Shown: positions 51,105 through 59,928, numbered from the stretch's first letter. The stretch: DNA of 64,000 bases from Anaerocolumna sp. (GCA_029239975.1 JARBTX010000003.1:1-64000), one strand, 5' to 3'. Made by a program: numbers and translations. Notes: generated from the letters alone by a model not told the origin.

Positions 51105-52094
51105 ATGAATACAGAGATCAAAACAAAAAGAAAAAGTCAATTTAATAAAAAGAATCTGCTTACAGTTGCTATCATTATCATTCTCTATGTAGTTATCACT
51201 ATTTTAGTTGAAAATGATATATTAAACCGTCAATATAAGTCTTTATTAGTTCCAATGGGGATTAATATTATTTTAGCAGTATCGTTAAACTTAACTACAG
51301 GTTTCTTAGGTGAATTGTCCTTAGGTCATGCGGGATTCATGGCTATCGGTGCGTATACTGGAGCGTTATTCACTTTAAATGTAAATATGCCAGAACCAGT
51401 AGAGTTTTTAATAGGTATTATTCTTGGTGGTATTGTGGCAGCAATTTTTGGTGTTTTAATTGGTGTTCCCGTTTTAAGGTTAAAGGGCGATTATTTAGCA
51501 ATCGTTACACTCGCTTTTGGTGAAATCATTCGTTCTATTATAAACTTTTTTCAATTCACTGGTGGAGCAATGGGACTTTCAAAGATACCACGTTATTCTA
51601 CTTATACTTGGGTATATGTAATTTTAGTTATAACAATCCTTGTAATTGCTAACTTAGTAAAATCCAGACACGGTAGAGCTATTACATCTATACGTGAGAA
51701 TTATATAGCGGCGGAATCCATTGGTATTAAAGTTAGTAAATATAAAATTATGGCATTTGTAATTGCTGCATTTTTTGCAGGTGTTGCAGGTGTACTATAT
51801 GGACATAATTTAAGTATCTTAAAGCCAGCTGATTTTGATTATAACAAATCCATTGAAATTCTTGTAATCGTAGTACTTGGTGGTATGGGAAGCATTCGTG
51901 GATCCATTATATCAGCAATTGTATTAACAATTTTACCAGAAATGCTTCGTGCAGCAGATGATTTCAGAATGTTATTATATGCAATCGTTTTAATTGTAAT
52001 GATGTTATTTAATTCATCCGGTATCCGTACAAAGTTAGAAGAGAGTGGAAAACTACCAAAGTTCTCTTCCCCAATTAAGGGTAAAGCAAAGTAA
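51105..52094 (+). CDS. livM: Branched-chain amino acid ABC transporter permease LivM
   Basis: A protein of 329 residues with about nine membrane segments. GFLGELSLGHAGFMAIGAYT near residue 66 and the ATPase-contact loop HGRAITSIRENYIAAESIGI near residue 190 are typical for LivM. The ribosome site (TAGGTAG) is weaker than its neighbours', which suits coupling to livH. livG starts 21 bases downstream. Confidence 0.95.
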   Translation: MNTEIKTKRKSQFNKKNLLTVAIIIILYVVITILVENDILNRQYKSLLVPMGINIILAVSLNLTTGFLGELSLGHAGFMAIGAYTGALFTLNVNMPEPVEFLIGIILGGIVAAIFGVLIGVPVLRLKGDYLAIVTLAFGEIIRSIINFFQFTGGAMGLSKIPRYSTYTWVYVILVITILVIANLVKSRHGRAITSIRENYIAAESIGIKVSKYKIMAFVIAAFFAGVAGVLYGHNLSILKPADFDYNKSIEILVIVVLGGMGSIRGSIISAIVLTILPEMLRAADDFRMLLYAIVLIVMMLFNSSGIRTKLEESGKLPKFSSPIKGKAK

Positions 52095-52115
52095 ACATAA
52101 AGAAGGAGGACCACT

Positions 52116-52874
52116 ATGTCTTTATTAGAAGTAAAAAATTTAGGAATCTCCTTTGGAGGTCTTCGCGCTGTAGATGATGTTAATCTGAATATAGAAAAGG
52201 GTCAACTTTTTGGTCTAATTGGTCCAAATGGTGCAGGAAAAACTACTATATTTAACTTACTTACGGGAGTATATCGACCTACGGATGGAACAATTAAAAT
52301 TGATGGAGTTGATGTTGTTGGAAAAACACCTTCTGAAATCTGTCAAGCTGGTATAGCAAGAACCTTTCAAAATATTAGATTATTCAAAAAATTAACTGTT
52401 CTTGATAATGTTAAGTCAGCACTTCATAACCAGAAGAAATATTCTTTATTATCTAGTGTATTAAGATTGCCATCTTACTATAAGTTGGAACAAGAAATGG
52501 ATGAAAAGGCAATGGAGATTCTAAAGGTATTTGATTTAGACGGTCAGGCAGATTTTCTAGCTAGTAACTTACCATATGGTAAGCAAAGAAAGCTTGAAAT
52601 CGCGAGAGGTTTGGCTACTAATCCTAAATTGTTATTATTAGATGAACCAGCTGCGGGTATGAATCCAAATGAAACAGCTGAATTAATGGATACCATTAGG
52701 TTAGTTCGTGATCGTTATAATATCACAATACTGTTGATTGAACATGATATGAAATTAGTAACCGGTATATGCGAAAAAATATTAGTATTAAACTTTGGTA
52801 CAGAGCTAGCAAAAGGAGCTCCAGAAGAAGTTTTGAATAATCCCGAGGTAATCACAGCATATCTTGGTGAATAA
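52116..52874 (+). CDS. livG: Branched-chain amino acid ABC transporter ATPase LivG
   Basis: A protein of 252 residues: Walker A GPNGAGKTTIF near residue 38, Q-loop in ARTFQNIRLF, Walker B LLLLDEPAAGMNP and switch His in LLIEHDMKLV. The signature reads LPYGKQRKLEIARGLA, the LPYG variant usual for LivG in place of LSGG. GGAGG lies 8 bases before the ATG. Confidence 0.95.
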   Translation: MSLLEVKNLGISFGGLRAVDDVNLNIEKGQLFGLIGPNGAGKTTIFNLLTGVYRPTDGTIKIDGVDVVGKTPSEICQAGIARTFQNIRLFKKLTVLDNVKSALHNQKKYSLLSSVLRLPSYYKLEQEMDEKAMEILKVFDLDGQADFLASNLPYGKQRKLEIARGLATNPKLLLLDEPAAGMNPNETAELMDTIRLVRDRYNITILLIEHDMKLVTGICEKILVLNFGTELAKGAPEEVLNNPEVITAYLGE

Positions 52875-52919
52875 AAATTCGATAGATAACTGTATGGAAA
52901 GGGAATGGAGGAATTTCCG

Positions 52920-53630
52920 ATGGCGATGTTAACAGTAAAAGACATAGAAGTATATTATGGAGTAATAAAAGCTTTAAAAGGTATTTCCTTTGAAGTAAAT
53001 GAAGGTGAAGTTATTGCATTAATTGGTGCCAACGGTGCTGGTAAGACAACGATTCTTCATACAATTACTGGACTTATTCCAGCAAAATCTGGTAGTATTG
53101 ATTTTGAAGGACGTGATTTAACAAAAGTACCTGCACATAACATAGTAGGATTAGGTATGGCTCATGTACCAGAAGGACGTAGAATCTTTGCTGAATTAAC
53201 AGTTCTTGAGAACTTAAAGATGGGGGCTTATACTAGAAACGATAAGAAAGAAATCGCGGATACACTAGAGATGATTTATAAGCGTTTCCCACGTTTAAAT
53301 GAAAGAAAGAATCAGATTGCTGGAACGTTAAGTGGTGGTGAACAGCAAATGTTAGCTATGGGTAGGGCACTTATGTCCCATCCTAGAATAATCTTAATGG
53401 ATGAACCATCCATGGGATTATCCCCATTGTTTGTATCCGAAATATTTGATATAATAAAAGAAATTAGTAAAAGTGGTACAACCGTTTTATTAGTAGAACA
53501 AAATGCAAAAAAGGCATTATCTATTGCTAATCGTGCATATGTATTAGAAACAGGAAAGATTGTTTTAGAAGGTGATGCAAACGAACTTATGAACAACGAT
53601 TCTGTTAAGAAAGCATATTTAGGCGAATAA
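52920..53630 (+). CDS. livF: Branched-chain amino acid ABC transporter ATPase LivF
   Basis: A protein of 236 residues: Walker A GANGAGKTTILH, signature GTLSGGEQQMLAMGRALM, Walker B IILMDEPSMGLSP and the LivF-type HVPEGRRIF segment near residue 85. The ATG at 52920 was chosen, with GGAGG 9 bases upstream; an ATG at 52905 lies at that ribosome site. The next gene follows 14 bases later. Confidence 0.95.
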   Translation: MAMLTVKDIEVYYGVIKALKGISFEVNEGEVIALIGANGAGKTTILHTITGLIPAKSGSIDFEGRDLTKVPAHNIVGLGMAHVPEGRRIFAELTVLENLKMGAYTRNDKKEIADTLEMIYKRFPRLNERKNQIAGTLSGGEQQMLAMGRALMSHPRIILMDEPSMGLSPLFVSEIFDIIKEISKSGTTVLLVEQNAKKALSIANRAYVLETGKIVLEGDANELMNNDSVKKAYLGE

Positions 53631-53644
53631 GTAGGAGGGCTACT

Positions 53645-54268
53645 ATGGATCATTATGTAATTACTATTGCAAGAGGTTATGGCAGTGGTGGTAAAACCAT
53701 TGGTAAGATGTTAGCAGAAGAATTAGGTATTCATTTTTATGATAGAGAATTACTAAGATTGGCATCGGATGAAAGTGGCATCAATGAAGAACTATTTGGT
53801 AGAGCAGATGAACAATTAAAGCAAAGTCTATTATATCGTATTGCAAGAAAAGAATATAAAGGTGAATTAATACCACCAGATAAAGAAGATTTCGTATCCA
53901 ATGATAATTTATTTAATTACCAAGCAAAGGTTATTAAACAAATAGCAAAACAAGAACCCTGTGTTATCGTTGGAAGATGTGCAGATTTTATTCTTAAGGA
54001 TATGGATAATGTGGTTAAGATATTTGTTCATGCTTCATTAGAAGATTGTGTGGGCAGATTAGAAGGAATGTTTAGCTTACCACGTAAAGAACTTGAGAAA
54101 AAGGTTGTTGCTACAGATAAACGAAGAGCAGAGTACTACAAATACTATACAGGACGTAATTGGGAAGATGCAAAGAATTATGATCTTTGTTTAAATACAC
54201 AACAATTAGGTTTTGATAAAGGGGTACAACTCGTAAAAAATTATCTGGATATACGTTTTCAAAAATAA
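53645..54268 (+). CDS. Cytidylate kinase-like protein
   Basis: A protein of 207 residues of the cytidylate-kinase-like P-loop family. The phosphate-binding loop is ARGYGSGGKTIGKMLAE at the N-terminus; IHFYDRELLRLAS follows, and GRCADFIL near residue 112 resembles the NMP-binding region. It is clearly distinct from housekeeping Cmk. The gene starts 14 bases after livF with its own GGAGGG site and ends at a strong terminator, so it is in the liv transcript. Why a nucleotide-kinase-like protein travels with an amino acid transporter is not clear. Confidence 0.8.
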   Translation: MDHYVITIARGYGSGGKTIGKMLAEELGIHFYDRELLRLASDESGINEELFGRADEQLKQSLLYRIARKEYKGELIPPDKEDFVSNDNLFNYQAKVIKQIAKQEPCVIVGRCADFILKDMDNVVKIFVHASLEDCVGRLEGMFSLPRKELEKKVVATDKRRAEYYKYYTGRNWEDAKNYDLCLNTQQLGFDKGVQLVKNYLDIRFQK

Positions 54269-54289
54269 TGTATTAATAATGAATATAGG

Positions 54290-54329
54290 AGAAAAGGATA
54301 GACAAAGCTTGTCAATCCTTTTCTTTTTA
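54290..54329 (+). terminator. Terminator of the liv operon
   Basis: A stem of about 15 bp (GAAAAGGATAGACAA / TTGTCAATCCTTTTC, one mismatch) with a minimal loop, followed by TTTTTAT. Confidence 0.8.
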
Positions 54330-54383
54330 TCATTTATAATCGATGCAATTATTTATTCTTTAAATCATTTATAACCGTTGCAA

Positions 54384-54743
54384 TTATTCTTTTGGATATT
54401 TATGATATCCTTTATCTCCATAAGGTTGTAATTTTTCTAACCATAGTTTTTCTAACTTTTTAATTTCCCAATGAACATCCATTTCTTCTTTAACTTCCTG
54501 TTGATCAATCACCTCGTATGAAAAAGAATCTTTTCCTAATTCAGTCCAATCTTTTTGTAAATCAAAGTTAGCAAATCGCCCGGTATCTAGTTGCATACAT
54601 AATGTTAGCCAGCGATTTTTGAGATTAGGATACGCAGTTATATATATCTTTCCATTCACATTATTAGTTATTTTAATTACACCCATATATACCTTAATTT
54701 CTTTGAATTGTTCGGCTAATTCTTTTCGTCTTTGTTTATCCAT
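54384..54743 (-). CDS. GIY-YIG-fold protein with altered catalytic motif
   Basis: A protein of 119 residues that follows the GIY-YIG nuclease fold: MGVIKITNNVNGKIYI near residue 20, LKNRW near 41, and a late EKLWLEKLQPYGDKGYHK. The Tyr of GIY is Ile here (GVI) and YIG reads YIT, while the Arg and Glu positions seem kept. It may be inactive or bind DNA without cutting. AAGGAG precedes the ATG. The upstream region has AT-rich palindromes (54820-54902) that could control it. Confidence 0.6.
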   Translation of the reverse strand: MDKQRRKELAEQFKEIKVYMGVIKITNNVNGKIYITAYPNLKNRWLTLCMQLDTGRFANFDLQKDWTELGKDSFSYEVIDQQEVKEEMDVHWEIKKLEKLWLEKLQPYGDKGYHKYPKE

Positions 54744-54819
54744 AAATACTCCTTCTATTTTTATCCCTTAAAAATAATTTACAACTTGTTACTAAAATTA
54801 TTGTACTCAAATTAAGATT

Positions 54820-54902
54820 TAGTAAATTACTAAATTAGTAATTTGATAATAACATTAGTTTTATATACTGTCAAGTTAGTAAATTAGTAAATTACTAAAT
54901 TT
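54820..54902. promoter_or_regulatory. Clustered TTAGTAAATTACTAA palindromes
   Basis: Overlapping copies of TTAGTAAATTACTAA-like words occur at 54820-54843 and 54876-54902, upstream of the GIY-YIG gene, and again at 55801-55828. They look like repeated operator half-sites for a winged-helix or similar regulator, but AT-rich slippage is possible. Confidence 0.4.
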
Positions 54903-54914
54903 CAAAGGTCAAAA

Positions 54915-54974
54915 AAATAGCTTTTACTCATATAAACTAATCATCTAGTTAAATTTTGTAAAAGCTTTTTTCTT
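54915..54974. terminator. Terminator of the DUF6530 gene
   Basis: The arms AGCTTTTAC and GTAAAAGCT (9 bp) with a long loop, flanked by A and T runs on both sides; it ends the minus-strand gene at 54978. Confidence 0.6.
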
Positions 54975-54977
54975 TTA

Positions 54978-55469
54978 TTATTTTCTGTGTCCATATCCCA
55001 TTTCATTCAGTAGATTAGCTAATGTATGCAAGCGTTCTGACATCATCTCGTCATCTCGTCCTAATGTTTCAGAAAATAATTTGATATCTTCATCAATCAT
55101 TGGGTTATCGGTACATACTTCTACAGTCATGGCATCCCCTTGTAATCCAACTCGGTCTATAACAGGATTATTCTCATCATATAGTTTTGGATAGCGATAA
55201 GCATTTTGAAAATGTTGCTTTCCCTTACAGATTAGTATAGCTATATCGATAATTCGATGCATCGGAAGTTCTTCAGACTGACGAGACCACTTTTCGCCAG
55301 TGTATCTCCAAACCTTTGCTGAAATATCAACTTTTCCACGATCGTTCCATTGTGCCAAACCAAGAGAAAGGCCTTTGGCATCAGAACCATATGCTTGTCT
55401 ACCATCAACGTTTTCATAATTTTCTACTGCTATAACGGGTTTATGTTTTAAAGTAGTTGGGATTTTCAT
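54978..55469 (-). CDS. DUF6530-type protein
   Basis: A protein of 163 residues with the composition and motifs I associate with DUF6530: HKPVIAVENYENVDGR at the start, LSLGLAQWNDRG and KVWRYTGEKWSRQSEELP in the middle, and a helical C-terminus. No catalytic motif is evident and its role is unknown. GGAGG (minus strand) precedes the ATG. It stands alone between two AT-rich palindrome clusters, with the 272-bp palindrome element just upstream. Confidence 0.6.
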   Translation of the reverse strand: MKIPTTLKHKPVIAVENYENVDGRQAYGSDAKGLSLGLAQWNDRGKVDISAKVWRYTGEKWSRQSEELPMHRIIDIAILICKGKQHFQNAYRYPKLYDENNPVIDRVGLQGDAMTVEVCTDNPMIDEDIKLFSETLGRDDEMMSERLHTLANLLNEMGYGHRK

Positions 55470-55523
55470 ACAATAACCTCCAGGATTATATTATTATTAA
55501 ATTATTTATTTTATTATATAATA

Positions 55524-55795
55524 ATTAGGGTGACAAAAGTCCTTCTAAAAACTTGGTTTCGTCAATTTGCACATACACATACTTGACCAAGCGCGATGCA
55601 AACAAAAAGTTAGTGAGCAACTGTTATGAAGTCGTTGGTACTTAGACCCTGTATTTTAGGGTCTTATGTACCATTACGAACTTCATTCAAGCGGGAGCGT
55701 GTTGCGATCTATTTTTTGTTTTGCATCACGCATCAATAAGTTAAATTGTGCAAATTGACGTATGGAATTTTAAAATGGGCTTTTGACACCCTAAT
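55524..55795. mobile_element. 272-bp palindromic miniature element (MITE-like)
   Basis: The ends ATTAGGGTGACAAAAGTCC (55524) and GGGCTTTTGACACCCTAAT (to 55795) are inverted repeats with two mismatches. Pairing continues inward (CGTCAATTTGCAC at 55560 with GTGCAAATTGACG at 55748) to a centre near 55657 (GACCCTGTATTTTAGGGTC). The element has no coding capacity and is richer in GC than its surroundings. This structure fits a non-autonomous transposable element of the palindromic MITE type. Confidence 0.75.
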
Positions 55796-55800
55796 CATAT

Positions 55801-55828
55801 AATTACTAAATTAGTTAATTACTAAAAT
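55801..55828. promoter_or_regulatory. AT-rich palindrome cluster, third copy
   Basis: AATTACTAAATTAGTTAATT and following bases repeat the word found at 54820-54902. It lies between the palindromic element and the aminotransferase promoter. Confidence 0.35.
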
Positions 55829-55945
55829 GTTATCATAATAATTTTTAAAAGTCAAACTTAGTGACTGTACTTACCTAATAATTCAATGTAAAATACTAGT
55901 TATATACTCATATAAGATAAAAGCAGTTCAGAACAATCTTATAAC

Positions 55946-55975
55946 TTGCAATTTAACACGTTACTATGGTATACT
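55946..55975 (+). promoter_or_regulatory. Sigma-A promoter of the aminotransferase pair
   Basis: TTGCAA (55946-55951), 18-bp spacer, TATACT (55970-55975). It overlaps the first codons of the longer open frame (from 55966), which supports the ATG at 56014 as the true start. Confidence 0.6.
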
Positions 55976-56013
55976 ATGAAAAATTAAAATTAAATAGAAA
56001 AGGGAGGATTATT

Positions 56014-57198
56014 ATGATTTCAAAAAAAATGACAGCATTAGTTCAAAATAGTTCAGTGATAAGAGCTATGTTTGAAGAAGGAAAACGCTTGGCAGCAATA
56101 CATGGAGCAGAGAATGTATTTGATTTTAGCTTAGGTAATCCTAGTGTAGAACCACCAAAAGAAGTAAAAGATGCTATTGTTGATGTTATTATGAATGAAA
56201 ATACGAACTTAGTTCATGGTTACATGAGTAATTCTGGATATGAAGATGTTAGAACTGCTGTAGCTAATTCTATTAATCATAAATTTGGTACTCATTTTAA
56301 TGAAAACAATATAATTATGACAGTAGGTGCAGCTGGTGGTTTAAATGTTATTTTTAAGACTTTATTAAATCCTGGTGACGAAGTCATTGTATTTGCTCCT
56401 TTTTTTGGTGAATATCGTAACTATGTAAACAATTTTGATGGTGAATTAGTTATTGTTAGTCCAAATACAGTCGACTTTCAACCTGATTTAGACGAGTTTG
56501 AGACTAAAATTACTCCAAAAACGAAAGCTGTCATTGTAAACACTCCAAATAATCCAACTGGTGTAGTGTATTCAGAAGAAACAATAATGAAGTTATCTAA
56601 TATTTTAGATAAAAAACAGAAAGAATATGGTAATTCTATTTATTTAATATCAGATGAACCATACCGTGAACTTGTTTATGATGGTGTAAGTGTTCCTTAC
56701 CTTACAAAATATTATAAAAATACCTTAGTTGGATATTCCTTTAGTAAATCTTTATCTTTACCTGGTGAGAGAATTGGATATCTTGTAATTCCAACTGAAG
56801 TAGATGATGCAGAAGATATTATAGCAGCCGCTAATGTGGCAAATCGAATACTTGGATTTGTAAATGCCCCATCTTTAATCCAAAGAGTGGTAGCAAAATG
56901 TTTAGACTCTGAAGTAGATGTTTCCATTTATAATAGAAATAGAGAACTTTTATATAATAGCTTAACAGAATACGGTTTTACACTAGTAAAACCAGAGGGT
57001 GCTTTTTACTTATTTGTAAAAGCATTAGAAGATGATGATAAAGCCTTTGTAAATGCTGCTAAAAAACACAATATATTAATTGTACCTGGTTCATCTTTTG
57101 GCTGTCCTGGTTATTGCAGAATTGCATACTGTGTGGAATACGATAAGATTGAACGTGCCTTACCTGGCTTTAAAAAATTAGCAGAAGAATATCAGTAA
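56014..57198 (+). CDS. PLP-dependent aminotransferase, class I
   Basis: A protein of 394 residues of the aspartate-aminotransferase fold. The PLP Lys lies in SFSKSLSLPGERIGY (near residue 240). NTPNNPTGVVYS holds the Asn that contacts PLP, ISDEPYRELVYDG holds the Asp-Tyr pair, and the C-terminal Arg motif is YCRIAYCV. Its amino acid substrate cannot be read from sequence; aspartate-, aromatic- and alanine-type enzymes share these motifs. GGGAGG lies 6 bases before the ATG. hisC starts 12 bases after its stop. Confidence 0.85.
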   Translation: MISKKMTALVQNSSVIRAMFEEGKRLAAIHGAENVFDFSLGNPSVEPPKEVKDAIVDVIMNENTNLVHGYMSNSGYEDVRTAVANSINHKFGTHFNENNIIMTVGAAGGLNVIFKTLLNPGDEVIVFAPFFGEYRNYVNNFDGELVIVSPNTVDFQPDLDEFETKITPKTKAVIVNTPNNPTGVVYSEETIMKLSNILDKKQKEYGNSIYLISDEPYRELVYDGVSVPYLTKYYKNTLVGYSFSKSLSLPGERIGYLVIPTEVDDAEDIIAAANVANRILGFVNAPSLIQRVVAKCLDSEVDVSIYNRNRELLYNSLTEYGFTLVKPEGAFYLFVKALEDDDKAFVNAAKKHNILIVPGSSFGCPGYCRIAYCVEYDKIERALPGFKKLAEEYQ

Positions 57199-57210
57199 TA
57201 GGAGGTATCT

Positions 57211-58272
57211 ATGAAACTGTGGGAAAAAAATATTAGAAAAGTTGAGCCGTATGTGCCAGGAGAGCAACCTAACATTCCTGGTATGATAAAGTTAAATACA
57301 AATGAAAACCCATATCCACCTGCTCCGGGTGTTTTAAATGCAATGAAAGAGTTTCAAGTTGATAAATTAAAGTTATATCCAGATCCTACAGCTAAAATTT
57401 TGGTAGATGAATTAGCAAACTATTATCACCTTAATCCAAATCAAGTTTTTGTAGGAGTTGGTTCAGATGATGTGTTAGCTATGGCATTTATGACATTTTT
57501 TAATTCAGATAAGCCAATCTTATTTCCAGATATAACATACTCCTTCTATGATGTTTGGGCAGAGTTGTTTAAAATTCCATATATAAGACCAGCGTTAGAT
57601 GAAAATTTTAAGATGAAACCAGAAGATTATTATAAAGAAAACGGTGGTATTGTAATAGCCAATCCAAATGCACCAACTTCTAGTTATGAAGATTTAGACT
57701 TTATTCGAAATATCTTATCACATAATCAAGAATCTATCGTTATTGTTGATGAAGCTTATATTGATTTTGGGGGAAGAAGTGCAATCGAATTGATACCTGA
57801 ATTTGATAATTTATTAGTGGTACAAACATTTTCAAAATCACGATCCATGGCAGGTATGCGTATCGGTTATGCATTAGGTAATGAAGCATTAATAAAAGTA
57901 ATCAACGATGTAAAATACTCCTATAACTCCTATACCATGAATCAAACATCTCTTATGTTTGGTGTTGAAGCTGTAAAAGACGAAAGATACTTTAATGAAT
58001 GTATTAATAAAATAATAAATACACGCGAACGAGTAATCATTGAGATGCGAAAATTAGGCTTTTCCATGCCGCAATCAAAAACCAATTTTATTTTTGCAAC
58101 TCACAAGGATATTCCTGCACAGAAATTATTTACTGGTTTAAAAGAAAATAAAATCTATGTAAGATATTTTAACAAACCAAGAATTGACAATTATTTACGT
58201 ATTACAATTGGTACAGACTATGAAATGGATACATTGTTAAGAGTTTTGAAAGACTTAGTTAAGTCAGAATAA
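57211..58272 (+). CDS. hisC: Histidinol-phosphate aminotransferase
   Basis: A protein of 353 residues with HisC traits: GMIKLNTNENPYPPAPGV at the start, IIVDEAYIDFGG-type Asp/Tyr motif (VDEAYIDFGGRSA), the PLP Lys in TFSKSRSMAGMRIGYA (near residue 212), and NYLRITIGT near the end. It converts imidazole-acetol phosphate to histidinol phosphate in histidine synthesis; some relatives act on aromatic amino acids or in cobalamin synthesis. AGGAGG precedes the ATG. No other his gene is in the window. An 18-bp repeat array in the same frame follows the stop. Confidence 0.85.
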   Translation: MKLWEKNIRKVEPYVPGEQPNIPGMIKLNTNENPYPPAPGVLNAMKEFQVDKLKLYPDPTAKILVDELANYYHLNPNQVFVGVGSDDVLAMAFMTFFNSDKPILFPDITYSFYDVWAELFKIPYIRPALDENFKMKPEDYYKENGGIVIANPNAPTSSYEDLDFIRNILSHNQESIVIVDEAYIDFGGRSAIELIPEFDNLLVVQTFSKSRSMAGMRIGYALGNEALIKVINDVKYSYNSYTMNQTSLMFGVEAVKDERYFNECINKIINTRERVIIEMRKLGFSMPQSKTNFIFATHKDIPAQKLFTGLKENKIYVRYFNKPRIDNYLRITIGTDYEMDTLLRVLKDLVKSE

Positions 58273-58284
58273 GTAAAAATAAAG

Positions 58285-58474
58285 ATAAAATATAAGAACA
58301 ATAAAAAATATTATAACGATAAAAAATATAAGAACGATAAAAAATATAAGAACGATATAAAATATAAGAACAATATAAAATATAAGAACAATATAATATA
58401 AGAATGATATAAAATATAAGAACAATAAAAAATATAAGAACGATATAAAATATAAGAACGATATAAAATCTTAC
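58285..58474. repeat. 18-bp tandem array behind hisC
   Basis: About ten copies of ATAWAAAATATAAGAACR (mostly 18 bases, two of 16) start 12 bases after the hisC stop. The units are in the hisC frame and stay open for about 41 codons beyond the stop. Unit length and lack of spacers rule out CRISPR. The rest of the gap to 58879 is AT-rich, with only the promoter at 58740. Confidence 0.85.
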
Positions 58475-58739
58475 TCCAATATAAGTTATAGTATTTTGTT
58501 GGTTTTTAAGATTTTGTATGGTTCTTTTTTTATATAATTTATAGCAAAGGTAAAAGTTAACAAGATTAACGATAAAATTTTAACAGATACAATCATGAAA
58601 TATATTATTAATATATTAAAATGTGCAAAACATACAAAAACTACTACTCGAATATGTAGAAACTACACAAAACTCACAAGAAAAATGTCAAAAAGTTGGC
58701 ATAACTTCTTTCTGAATATTAATTTAATCGTAAAAAGGG

Positions 58740-58767
58740 TTGATTTTTGTCAATAATATGTTATACT
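58740..58767 (+). promoter_or_regulatory. Sigma-A promoter of the SleB-like gene
   Basis: TTGATT (58740-58745), 16-bp spacer, TATACT (58762-58767). Transcription would start near 58774, leaving a leader of about 105 bases with no riboswitch that I recognise. Confidence 0.5.
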
Positions 58768-58879
58768 TATTAAATAAATGTTAACAAAATATTACCATTA
58801 TTGATAAAAATTATACCAAATGGATTTGATTAACCTATGAGATAATTTTAAAACACAACAACGTAGAACGGAGTACAGT

Positions 58880-59704
58880 ATGAAATCGAAGAAGTTGATA
58901 TTTTGTATGCTTTTTACGATAATGTTTACATTAGGAACTTTATCAAGTAAAGCATATGCAGAAGAAATTATCATACCAACACAAGTAGAAACAACTGAAA
59001 ATGCTGAAATTGTTAGTGCGGATAGTAATGAAGATTTAACATACATAGAAGATGCTGATACTACTTTAGATGATACCATAGTAACAGATGAAACAGAAGA
59101 AGTATTAGATGAATCAACAGATATTGAAGAAGAAAAAGAATCTAAAAATGTTGATGAGAAAAAAGATACAAAAAAAACAACGTCTGAAAAAAAAGATACA
59201 ACAGATAAAAAAGATACAACAGATAAGAAAGAAACAACTGAAAAGAAAACAGTTGTAAAAGAAAAAAAGAGTTATAGTAATGCAGATTTAAGATTATTAT
59301 CTTGTCTTATCTTTACAGAAGCAGGTAATCAGTCATATAATGGTAAATTAGCAGTTGCAAATGTAGTAATCAATCGTGCAAAAAGTAATGTTTTTTGGCA
59401 TGTTAATACAATAAAAGAAGTTATTTATGATTCAAAATGGGGTGTTCAATTTAGCGTAATCATTAAAGGAAGTAATGGTACAAGTCCTTTTAGTAGAGCA
59501 CTAGAAATGTATGACGAGAAAAGTTATCCATCCGAATCAATGAAAAGTAATATGAATCAAAGTATTAAAGCAGCAAAAGCAGCTTTAGAAGGAGAGAATA
59601 ACATTGGAGATTATCTATACTTTAGTGGTAATTCCAGTTATCTTTCAAATAAATATCCTGACCACAAAGTAATTGGTGCTCACATTTTTTATAATGTAAA
59701 GTAA
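58880..59704 (+). CDS. Secreted cell wall hydrolase, SleB/CwlJ-type
   Basis: A protein of 274 residues. A signal peptide (1-28, ending SKAYA) is followed by an acidic stretch (30-95), a Lys/Thr/Asp-rich low-complexity linker with repeated KKDTTD units (95-130), then a Hydrolase_2 (SleB-like) domain (140-274). The presumed catalytic Glu lies in CLIFTEAGNQSYNGKLA; VANVVINRAKS and GDYLYFSGN follow as in the family. These enzymes cut spore-cortex or vegetative peptidoglycan. The basic linker may bind wall polymer. CGGAG precedes the ATG; promoter and terminator are its own. Confidence 0.85.
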   Translation: MKSKKLIFCMLFTIMFTLGTLSSKAYAEEIIIPTQVETTENAEIVSADSNEDLTYIEDADTTLDDTIVTDETEEVLDESTDIEEEKESKNVDEKKDTKKTTSEKKDTTDKKDTTDKKETTEKKTVVKEKKSYSNADLRLLSCLIFTEAGNQSYNGKLAVANVVINRAKSNVFWHVNTIKEVIYDSKWGVQFSVIIKGSNGTSPFSRALEMYDEKSYPSESMKSNMNQSIKAAKAALEGENNIGDYLYFSGNSSYLSNKYPDHKVIGAHIFYNVK

Positions 59705-59719
59705 TGAATTAGCGAATAA

Positions 59720-59757
59720 TACCCTTCAAGATTTTAAATCTTTGAAGGGTTTTGTGT
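59720..59757 (+). terminator. Terminator of the SleB-like gene
   Basis: A 13-bp stem (ACCCTTCAAGATTT / AAATCTTTGAAGGGT, one bulge) followed by TTTTGTG. Confidence 0.75.
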
Positions 59758-59899
59758 ATTATAGGGTTCAGAATTAGGAAGTCTGTTACGATATATAAGG
59801 TAATATATATTAATACCGATTAATAAATATAATACATTTTTTATTATTGAAACTGTAAAAAGTTAGAATTTAACAGTAATAATAATATTAACACCCACT

Positions 59900-59928
59900 T
59901 TGACTATTGAAAATAAGTGTGGTATTAT
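59900..59928 (+). promoter_or_regulatory. Sigma-A promoter of glnS
   Basis: TTGACT (59900-59905), 17-bp spacer, TATTAT (59923-59928). The leader is short (about 30 bases), so there is no room for a T-box. Confidence 0.7.

Noticed and set aside
58285-58474. CRISPR array
   Set aside because: The 18-bp units are directly adjacent with no unique spacers, and there are no cas genes.
58500-58879. c-di-AMP (ydaO) riboswitch before the SleB-like gene
   Set aside because: Such riboswitches often precede wall hydrolases, but the AT-rich sequence has none of the conserved blocks.
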